Below are positions 55,929-64,000 of a stretch of DNA of 64,000 bases, in pieces. The DNA lies in NCBI GenBank assembly GCA_017506865.1, contig JAFCMP010000133.1:124001-188000 (forward strand), given 5' to 3'. This DNA comes from Tribonema minus (taxonomy: Eukaryota; Sar; Xanthophyceae; Tribonematales; Tribonemataceae). A program made the translations under genes and the position numbers. Below the pieces are notes generated by a model. It saw only the letters and a program-made list of their open reading frames with translations. It ran no database searches and was not told the DNA's origin. Within the stretch, counting starts at the first letter, position 1. The number at the start of each line of letters is the position of its first letter.

Positions 55929-56463
55929 GTGGCCATAATGCCGTTGCACAGAGAAGCCAATCGGGCTCGCATGACAGCTTCGAGAGCAGCAGAAACTGAG
56001 CCAAGCAACCAGACGCAGCAGACAGATCTGGCGCAACAGCCCGTAGACAAGCGGAGACGGCCAGCGAAGCAGCAGCCAGGCGAGACACCGCGAGGGTCAA
56101 ACAAGCAGCGTGGCAAGCAGCGCTCCGAGGGGCAACGGATCATAGTCGCCGATATTCATGATCCATGATCATGAATCACGCTGGCTGCCTCGAAGAAGCA
56201 AGCACCGTACGGCGGAGGAGGTGGTCATGAGACCGAAGCAAGTGGTAAGGCTAGCTCAAAGACTAGGCGCGAACAGCAAGAAGAAGGAGCAGCTGGTGCG
56301 GTACAGCTCGCGGACTCCGACGCGGAGGACGGTGGTAACTGAGCGAGGCACTCCAACGCAGCACACGCGAGAACAGGTGCAGAGTGAGGTGCAGCAACAG
56401 CCCTTGCTGCACGTGGGCAGCAAGCGCTGGTGTGTTGACGACGGCAAAGTGAACCTCTGGTGA
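55929..56463 (+). other. Two overlapping small basic open frames
   Basis: Frames 55929-56168 (EPSNQTQQTDLAQQPVDKRR, then KQRGKQRSEGQ) and 56158-56463 (KHRTAEEVVMRPKQVVRLAQ, then RRTVVTERGTPTQHTREQVQ) overlap by 11 bases at ATGATCCATGATC. Both are rich in Arg, Gln and Thr and lack obvious repeats. A single protein with a frameshift, or a gag-like remnant, is possible. No family recognised. Confidence 0.3.
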
Positions 56464-56769
56464 TGGCGGCAGAAGCAGCCGCACTGGAGCTGCAATGAGC
56501 ACCTAGTAGCTTGTGGTCCCATTTCGACACCTGCTGAGCATGACTAGGCTCACCCTACTCTACGTGTCTGCAGCATACGCCCAAGCGTAGCTGTGGAACA
56601 AGCTTTATTGACAAGCTTGTCTTATGCAATGGTGTGAATGCAAGGTTCGGGTTTCAGTTTCAGTGGCTTTGCGACGATGGGCTGGCAAAAACATGATGGT
56701 GATGCTACTTGACTAGCATGACGTGCACTATACTGGTGATTAAGGTGACATGCAGATATGCAGCAAATC

Positions 56770-57280
56770 ATGGCTGACTTGGCGACCCATGAGCAATGAC
56801 TGCCCATAGCTGGTGCTTGCCAACTGTTCGCAACGGCAAGCCGGCCTGGCTGGCTGAAGCTGGGGCAATAACTCAATTACAACCTTGAGGCTTGCAGATC
56901 TTCTTGCTGTCAGACCGGGCGGTGAGCACGCAGTAGACTCAAGGCTTCGGTCGATTGACCTGGCGGTCCTTTAGCAATGAACTTTTATGCATAGGACTTG
57001 CCAACTCTTCGCAATGGCGACTGGCTTGGGGTGGCTGCAGCTGAAGACATGTGCAACATGCGATGCAGAGCTGCCAGTGCATGCTGTTGCACTGGGCCGT
57101 GTATGCAGTGAGCACGCAGCAGGCTGCGATCGGTAGACTTGGCGACTCATAAGCATTGAACAGCCATGGCCAATCCTTGCCAACTGTTTGCAATGGTGAC
57201 TGGCTTGGGCCGGTTGCACCCGAAGATCCATCTCTGAGGCTTGCAGATCTGCTTGAACTAGCACTGAGTGCCACCCTCCC
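56770..57280. repeat. Degenerate tandem repeat, about 185-bp unit, three copies
   Basis: Each unit has GGCGAC-CAT-AGCAATGA, CTTGCCAACTGTTCGCAA, GCGACTGGCTTGGG-GG and GTGAGCACGCAG (starting near 56779, 56960 and 57143). GAGGCTTGCAGATCT occurs at the end of units 1 and 3. Confidence 0.75.
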
Positions 57281-57596
57281 AGTATTGTCGCAATGGGTAA
57301 CAAAGATGCCACTGCCAACGTCGTGGCAAAGCTGCTTCAGGGAGCAGGTGCCATGGTCATGAGTTCTTCGTGGGGCAAGGTGATGCCAACAATGCACTAG
57401 TGTCAACAGCATCATGTGGTATGAGAGCAGCTGAGGCGCAGACCAAGCTGGCACAGCTGCAGGACGTCATAGCACACTTCTGAAACTGCCATGAAACCTG
57501 CGTGGAGTAATTGCAATCCTCTGGTCGGTACATGCGCCTGATGAAGCTACATGAAGTGGTACCCAAGCTCGTTAACGCCGAAAGGCGTGGCAGCGA

Positions 57597-58562
57597 ATGC
57601 GGCTGGTTTGGTGGGTGGGCTGGGCTGCAGGGCTTGCAGGAGCTAGCACCAGCGGCCCCCAGGTGATGCCAGCGTGCGTAGCCCCTTCGAGAGAACTTCA
57701 AACGTGTGGTGGTGTCTCGGAAGCCCTGGCTGGCGTGCGGAGGAGGGACAGGGAGCGGCTTGGCGTGCTTGGAGAGCAAGCGGAGTCGGCTGCACGCCAC
57801 GGCACCAACCACAAGTTACTAGCAGCGGTAAATGGCAATATCTTGTCAGGCTTGCAGCCTGCGGTGAGCCGTGACCTCGCTCATCAAGGAGGCGATGCTT
57901 TACTTAGTTATATAGCCTTTCTCTCTAGCGTCAGCGCCTGGCGCCCAGTGACTCCCTCTGCTTATCTCTATGATATCGGGGTTCACGTAGATAGCCACAA
58001 TCTCCAGTTCAGGGCCCATCATGGTGACCTTGGCCTGCATGAAAACTTTGAGATGGAGTCTGCGTGGAGCTGGGTGGCCCTTAGAAGGGTCTGTCTGTGG
58101 GGGGAGAGTCTTGCAGCTTTGTTTGGTATCCCTGCTAGTGTGTGGGGGACAGTCGCTTGCGGATGCTTTGTTGGGGGTGATATGGGAGGCCCGGTGAACC
58201 ACCGTCCCGCTCATCAAGGAGGCGATGCTTTGCTTAGTTATATAGCCTTTCTTTCTAGCGTCAGCGCCTGGCGCCCAGTGACTCCCTCTGCTTATCTTTA
58301 TGATATCGGGGTTCACGTAGATAGCCACAATCTCCAGTTCAGGGCCCATTATGGTGACCTTGGCCTGCATGAAAACTTTGAGATGGAGTCTGCGTGGAGC
58401 TGGGTGGCCCTAAGACGGGTCTGTCTGTGGGGGGAGAGTCTTGCAGCTTTGTTTGGTATCCCTGCTAGTATGTGGGGGACAGTCGCTTGCGGGTGCTTTG
58501 TTGGGGGTGATGTGGGGGGCGGGGTGTGGCGTGCAAGCTTTGCATGCTACATCCAAGAGTGA
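57597..58562 (+). CDS. Hypothetical protein with an in-frame 110-codon internal duplication
   Basis: The frame is open for 321 codons. I cannot fix the start: candidates are 57597 (MRLVWWVGWAAGLAGASTSG, signal-like) and later ATGs. A 330-bp block (57878-58207) is repeated directly (58208 to about 58520). Each copy encodes AHQGGDALLSYIAFLSSVSA, DIGVHVDSHNLQFRAH, ENFEMESAWSWVALRRVCLW and GTVACGCFVGGD. Of ten base differences between copies, seven are silent in this frame and three change residues (H/Y, V/M, M/V); in the best minus-strand frame most change residues. That favours coding on the plus strand. No known domain recognised. Codon use is less GC-biased than the housekeeping genes. Confidence 0.5.
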   Translation: MRLVWWVGWAAGLAGASTSGPQVMPACVAPSRELQTCGGVSEALAGVRRRDRERLGVLGEQAESAARHGTNHKLLAAVNGNILSGLQPAVSRDLAHQGGDALLSYIAFLSSVSAWRPVTPSAYLYDIGVHVDSHNLQFRAHHGDLGLHENFEMESAWSWVALRRVCLWGESLAALFGIPASVWGTVACGCFVGGDMGGPVNHRPAHQGGDALLSYIAFLSSVSAWRPVTPSAYLYDIGVHVDSHNLQFRAHYGDLGLHENFEMESAWSWVALRRVCLWGESLAALFGIPASMWGTVACGCFVGGDVGGGVWRASFACYIQE

Positions 58563-59509
58563 GAACAAGGCGACACACCTACAACATGGCATTTCCACAG
58601 CCACAAGTGGAATATAATAAAAGTACAACAAGAGTATATGCTCCTGCGTTGCCATGCTTGCCGATGTACACATCTGCAGTGTGCAATGATGCAGCGTAGT
58701 GTATGGTGATGCCTTCGATGACCCCAGGCGCTGGAGCAATACATATGTGGAACTCAGTGGAGTTGCGCAGGCCTTCACAGCACAAAATGGCTGCTTACCT
58801 GCAGCTCAGCGCGGCTGACGTTTGCGCGATAAATCTCTCAATTCTTGGGAAATGTTATGCTCCCGTGTTGTTTCGCAACCTACTTTTTCTGAAAGATATC
58901 ACTTCACGTTGTTTCTTTGCACACATTGTCACATGTAGCGCCTCCAGTGCCGCCTGCTTCCTCCGCTGCTGTGCATTGACAACGGTGTGCCTGTCTGCAT
59001 GGTCAGCTTCCCAACATGTTTGCAATACAGCAACCCTGACGTCAAAATTCCACATTTGTGAGCAACCACCACAGTGCTCTTTTTGACTTTTGCAACACCA
59101 TGGTGCACTCTACCAGCACGCGTCCCTAGGACTTTCCCCCAGCTCGCAGGGCAATTATACTTGAGAAGTACAACGTCAAAGACTGGAGCCTCTCCGCCGC
59201 CGTCCCTGCCGCCGGCGATGGCGCGCGCCTTCAACCCACAACCGACACAAGGACACTATCTTGGGGCCTCGCGGCACCCTCGATTGTTAGTCATACAACT
59301 CTGCGGAGTGTTGTCCAAGGAATGTGGTTAGAGAGCAGCGCCTGTGCGCGGCGACGGGGCAGGCGGCGGCAGCTGCTTGGCGGGAGCGGCGCGGAGGAGC
59401 AGGAGCAGGAGCAGCAGGAGGAAGGAATTCGCAGCAGGGGTTCCAGTGTGCGGCCGGGGACACCGGGGGGGGTAACACTAGCAAATAGAAGGGCGGGTTT
59501 CAGTAGATA
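58563..59509. other. Intergenic region with a GC-rich frame
   Basis: After a CTTTCCCCCAGCTCGCAG acceptor-like site (59132-59149), a plus frame reads AIILEKYNVKDWSLSAAVPA and stays open to about 59540 through an Arg/Glu/Gln-rich stretch (EEQEQEQQEEGI). It might be an exon of an unrecognised gene. Nothing else is seen in 58563-59130. Confidence 0.3.
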
Positions 59510-60015
59510 TGCTTGCTTGAGTGACAGCAGCAGCCTTTGCAGCACCAGTGCCTGGCACTTAGTGATCCATGACCATTGTCCTCAGTTCTGGGCACTGCTA
59601 TCAGTAGCCCAGGCCTGCACAAAGCTGTTCTCGGTTAGGAGCATTTTGGCAGAGACACGGGAGGCCTCGCCTCAAAGTGGGTCTGGTTGTGTAGAGGCAG
59701 TAGCTTAGACACTTTGGTGCAGCATGGTAGTGGGGACCAATCAGGGTTTGGGTGGGGGGTGTTGGGGTTGGGTCGGACTCTTCGTAGCAACAGCATTGAT
59801 ACCTTCAGCACCAGTGCCTGGTGCCCAGTGATCATTTTGCCTAGAGGCGTATTTCAGACGCGTCAGCATGGTCCTCAGTTCTGGGCGCTGTCAAAGGCGA
59901 CCCAGGCCTGCATAAATCTTTTTCAAGACGGGACAAGTATGCCTCACGGCTGGGCAACCCTAAGTAGGATTTGGTTGTGGGGTGTTGGTGGTAGTGTGAA
60001 GAGGGGGAAGCCTGT
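59510..60015. repeat. Degenerate tandem duplication of about 290 bp
   Basis: Both halves carry CAGCACCAGTGCCTGG, CAGTGATC, CCTCAGTTCTGGGC-CTG, CCCAGGCCTGCA-AAA and GG-TTGGTTGTG. The CTGG-GCCCAGTGA core also occurs in the 330-bp duplication at 57.9-58.5 kb (CTGGCGCCCAGTGACTCC). Confidence 0.7.
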
Positions 60016-60064
60016 TTGCGTTTGAGTCTCTCTTCGGAGAAGGAATGTTGCATTTAGTGCACAT

Positions 60065-60118
60065 CCAAAGAGAGGGCTTTTCGCGCCCCTTGTGAAGCGA
60101 AATTAATAAAAGTACTAC
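60065..60118 (-). repeat. Dispersed hairpin repeat, copy E (partial)
   Basis: Retains AGAGGGCTTTTCGCGCCCC, GAAGCGAAATTAATAAAA and GTACTA of the hairpin end only. Confidence 0.6.
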
Positions 60119-61240
60119 GTCAGATTCACATGTGCTCTGCATAAGGTGCGGGCAAGGGTATCCTGGCAAGAATGGAACGAAGCATCTGCTCTGTGCCAAC
60201 GCTCTGCTCGACAGCTGCTGCAGCACCGCTGAATACACGCAATACCTCAAGGTTATGGGCACCAAATTTAGCGCTGTGCGATGCTGTGGCTGCATCGCTG
60301 CTGTTGTAATGTGAACTGTCTTGAAAGCTCATTACAGCAAGCGCAGCAGGTGCCGCCATGCAACTACTGGACGGAAGGGCATGCCTTCACGAATGCTAAT
60401 GCTAGCATTGCCGCTTTGTATTGACACAGCAGTGCTGCTGTGTGATGCACCTATTCACGCATGCAAAGTTGCCGCTGCTGTGCGGCATATGCTGTCGCTG
60501 CACTGCTATAGCTACTGCATCTTGCACAAGCACAAATGCAACTGTTGTCATCTGCCAGACGTTCCATATCTTCAGTATATCACACGGTCGTGGCGATCAT
60601 AACCGACGATGCTCCTTTTATGGCATGCGCCTCTGCCATCGCCATGCTGAGTTGAACGGCTGCTGTCATATTATGCAACGTGATGAAGTTGCCAGAGCCT
60701 TGTCTGCGCCATGCTGGATGATATGCGGGCCGCCATTTCAGCGTGCACGCGCACACAGACAACATCCAACGCCCTCGGCACTTGAATGACACAAGAGATT
60801 ATCGCCCGAATGCCGATGACACTTCCACTTGTTCAATGGGGGGGTTGTCACTCGCTCGCGAGGGTGAATGAGGCGCGATGGCACGCGCTTGCAGACGCCA
60901 GTGCTCAGTCGCGGGAATAGCAGCGCTCAGCACAGTAGCACCTGAAAACGCAAGGGCTCGCGTGAGCGCTGCAGCGCACACAGCCTGGGCCCCAGCAGAG
61001 CGACTGTTACACAGCAGGCTGAGAGATGATCGATGCTGTCGTTTGAGCGCGCAAACTCTCCGCAAAAAGTACATGAGTGGGCAATACCATATGCATATGA
61101 TATGCCCTGTGAGCACTGCCGCAAGCACGGTCTGCACCCGCTCACGTAGTGCACAGATTAATCATGACGCAATGCTTTACACAATGCATTCCGTGTTTGC
61201 AAGTATCAATCATTCCGATGGTGCTTCGCTGATTCATGGC

Positions 61241-61292
<52 letters not shown>

Positions 61293-61546
61293 TACGCAGC
61301 AGCCACGTGACACAGAGACACACCACGCGCACGCATCGCAAGTACCTAGACGTCTCTATTCATGTCGAAGCGCATAACTCACGCAACGTGTACTAGTGTG
61401 CAGTGCAGGGAGAGAAACAAAAAGACGGAGAGGGGGTGGGGGGTGGGGGGTGGCTGCACACCATCAGCAGCTTAGCGGACAGAGAGGTAAATACACGCTG
61501 GGGAGGGCGCATAGGCGATGCCTTAGTCAGGTACAAGCGCGGGCCC
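60119..61546. other. Intergenic region with a CAG microsatellite
   Basis: A pure (AGC)16-type run at 61243-61290 is the only clear feature. Short Cys-rich frames (60132-60314 and onward) have no support. Confidence 0.45.
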
Positions 61547-61621
61547 CTAAGGTGCGCCCGCGCCCACTTGCGGCGCGCGTGCTATTGTCGTACAGTAGCT
61601 GGGGGGGGGGGGGGGGCGTCT

Positions 61622-61652
<31 letters not shown>

Positions 61653-62560
61653 GGCTGGGGTGCGTTGTCTCGCGGCGATGGAAGGTGCGCGCGTGCGAGC
61701 CCTTGTGCAGCGTGTCACGGGGCGGTCGCAGCGGGCGGCCTGTCGCAGAGGAGAGCAGCAGAGGCGCGAGCATCGTGAGCGGCGGCGGCGCACGGGAGGC
61801 AGCGCGCGGACGATCACGTGCAGGATGGCGTACTGCAGACGTAAAGGCGTTCATAGGCTACGGCCACACACGGTGCACGATTACGGGGGCCATCGCTTGC
61901 CTTCTCTGCGTCGGGGTGAAACGGAATGCACAGCACCGCTTCAAGCTGAAGACACGTATGCAAGCATTGATAGGTTACAAAAGAGGCCACGTAGGGGCGC
62001 CACTCAGGCCACCGCCAGCGAGTGCGACAACCTCAGTGAAACCAAGCAACTGGCACGTATAACAAGGCGACCGGCACCAGCGCGCCACCGACATGCAGCA
62101 ATTCTTTCGTACATCGTGGTAGATTGCAGGCTGCGCCGCCAACCATATGGATGCTTACCTGATGTACACCTTGAGGTTGCCGTGGATGTCGCACGCGATG
62201 ATACCGCGGAAGCCGGGCCCCTTGTCAAACATGCCGCTCGGACACGTGCTGCACGTCCCGGGCGCCCTCCCAGGGCTCCCCCCTGTGACCGCCGCTGCTG
62301 CCGGCAGCGGCGCTGCTGCTGCCAGCGCCGCCGCCTCAGCCGCCGCCGATTCCGGCGGCGGCGGCGGCAGCGCTGCTGCTGCGCTAGAGCGCGAGTGCGC
62401 GCCGCTGCTGCCAAACGACCAGCGCCACCGCGGCGGCTGCGGCTGCGCATCGCTGCTGCTGCCGCAGGCGCCGTGCGCCGCCTCCACATCGCTGCCGCCG
62501 CCGCCGCCTGCCGCGCGGCCCAGGAGGTTGCGCGCGCTGCAGCGGTGCGGCCTGTCCGCC

Positions 62561-62591
<31 letters not shown>

Positions 62592-63638
62592 AGTGCGCGA
62601 TGGCGCGCTGCGGCAGCGGCGGCACGAGGTCTTCGCCGAAGACTGCGCGCAGCGTGGCGGCGGGGACGAAGGCGGCGCACGCGACCACGCGCTCGCGCGG
62701 CTTGCCGGCCGCCGTGACGACGAACGTCTCGTGCGGCGGCACGCGCTCCGCCGTGGCGGCGGGCCACAGGTGGACGAGGCCGTTCTCGCTGCCGCAGATG
62801 GCGTAGCTGCGCGCAGCACAGGGGGGGGGGGGGGGGGGGGGGGCACACAGCTCGACGTGAGCATTGCGTCCAAATCTTGCTGTCGGCGCTTACAGTGGCA
62901 TCGCAGCCGAAAGCCACTGGCAGAGACGTTGACGAGCACGACCGCATCGCTCGTTGCGGTGGCGGGCAGTCAGTCGTTCTCACAGCGCCTGCAGGGCGGA
63001 CAGGAGGCACTGATGCATTGAACCTGCAGCAAGCAGGCAAAAAGTGCGGGCCACAGTGGCTACCGCGTTACAACACACACACACACATACACGCCTCGCA
63101 GCAGCAGTGCAGAGCAGCGCGTCGCCCGCCCGCTGCTCCCACTGCGCAGCGCGCAACCCACGACCCGACCCGACACACACAGCACGCACGCACGCGCGCG
63201 CGCGCCGAGCGCTGCCGCTCACCGCCCGTCCTCGCTGTACGCCGCCGCGACTGGCGCCGTCTCCGCGGCCATCCCGCGCAGCTTGGCGCTCGCCTCGAAG
63301 ACGTCGAGGCGCCACACGCGCGCGCGCGAGTCGCTCGTCGTCGCCAGCACGTCGTAGCGCGCGCTCAGGTCCTCCGCGCTCGCGCCCGCCACCGCCGCTG
63401 CCGCGCCGCCGCCGCCGCCGGCGATGGCGCCGCCGCCACCGCCGCAGGCGCCGGTGGCGCCGCCGCAGGCGCCATTGGCGGCGCCGCCATTGGTGGCGTT
63501 GGCGCCCGCGACGCCGGCGGCGGCGCCACACGCCGCGCAGGCGCAGCCGCTCAGCGGCGGCGGGCGCCGCTCGAAGAACGCGAGGCCTGTGACCTTTTTG
63601 CCGGGGCGGCCCTTGGCGGCGCGGCTCTTGGACTGGAC
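61547..63638 (-). CDS. WDR44-like WD40-repeat protein, 3' exons
   Basis: Minus-strand exons 63638-63223 and 62806-62159, joined in phase 2 (GACGGGCG|C gives DGR-YAICGSENG). The first encodes AAKGRPGKKVTGLAFFERRP and, after a Gly/Ala-rich insert, YDVLATTSDSRARVWRL. The second encodes GSENGLVHLWPAATAERVPP, HETFVVTAAG and finally GIIACDIHGNLKVYI. This matches the order GKKITG..VTSNDSRIRLYDL..SGSEDKYVYIW.. and the final strand of WDR44-type proteins, which bind Rab GTPases on endosomes. The exon end at 62159 is a clean CAG|GTAAGC donor; a plausible last exon is 61598-61547 after a poly(C)-CAG acceptor (stop 61549-61547). Earlier exons lie beyond the window. Both introns end in poly(C) on the coding strand. 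WD40 call firm; WDR44 subtype moderate. Confidence 0.7.
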
Positions 63639-64000
63639 CTGGTAGTTGGTGTGGTTGGGGGGAGGATGGGGGGGGGGGGAGGGGGGTGGGGTCTCAGGTC
63701 AGTGGTGGTTGGGGGGAGGGAACGCGGGAGGGGGGGGGGGGGGGACGGGGGCGATCTCAGGTTGGTGGTGGTTTGGGGAGGGAGGGGGGAGGGCGGGGTC
63801 TGTGCGCCGTGCAAGGTCTCCTGCCGCACACGCAGCGGGCGCAGTGACAGGTAGGAGCTGCATGGCGTGCAAACATGCTGGCGCGTGAGACGCACAAATG
63901 CGTCGACCGTGTGCACAGAGCGTGTGTGTGACGGCGATCTGCTGCTGTGCGCGTGTGGAGCGGCGTGGGCGGCGGCGACGACGACAAGCACGCTGTTGCC

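Noticed and set aside
61396-63021. Long plus-strand open frame of 541 codons
   Set aside because: It is antisense to the WDR44-like exons and spans poly(G) and low-complexity DNA. The minus strand has clear WD40 sequence and matching splice phases.

Overview
The window looks like nuclear DNA of a eukaryotic alga. It holds spliced genes with very GC-rich exons, GT-AG introns of about 0.5-2 kb, pure poly(C) tracts used as polypyrimidine tracts, TTAGGG-type interstitial telomeric arrays, CPWD-type ankyrin-like repeat proteins and retrotransposons. The CPWD repeats, the TTAGGG repeats, an RH58-like (plastid family) helicase and one possible AFAP-type plastid presequence together suggest a heterokont (stramenopile) alga, for example a xanthophyte or brown-algal relative. 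That placement is inference.

Layout. 1-3.2 kb: 3' part of an RH58-like DEAD-box helicase (+). 4.4-16.0 kb: a complete 11-exon cobalamin-independent methionine synthase, MetE (+), whose exons join in phase to 803 codons with all four zinc ligands. 19.3-30.5 kb: three CPWD ankyrin-like loci (one open, two broken) mixed with a displaced MetE 3' fragment, a 732-bp hAT-type element with an 8-bp target duplication that splits a minus-strand reading frame, and two tandem non-LTR retrotransposon copies with a CCHC motif and an RLE-like domain. 31.2-46.4 kb: two tandem MAM33/p32-family genes (+). A second, unrelated RLE-type retroelement (-) and its 3' fragments lie in and around the introns of the second one. 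50.8-53.4 kb: a two-exon secreted protein with a CBM6-like domain. 57.6-58.6 kb: an open frame with a 330-bp in-frame internal duplication. 61.5-63.6 kb: 3' exons of a WDR44-like WD40 protein (-). The rest is intergenic DNA rich in decayed tandem repeats.

The most unusual signal is structural. Nearly every intron of the helicase and MetE genes carries one to four decayed tandem copies of the adjoining exon-intron junction ('exon echoes'). Next to acceptors the used exon is always the last copy, and next to donors it is always the first. This points to intron growth by repeated tandem duplication across splice junctions. The other main stories are a target-preferring retroelement inserted twice 19 bp apart in one motif, a hAT insertion whose empty site can be read directly, and segmental duplication followed by decay of the ankyrin-like genes.
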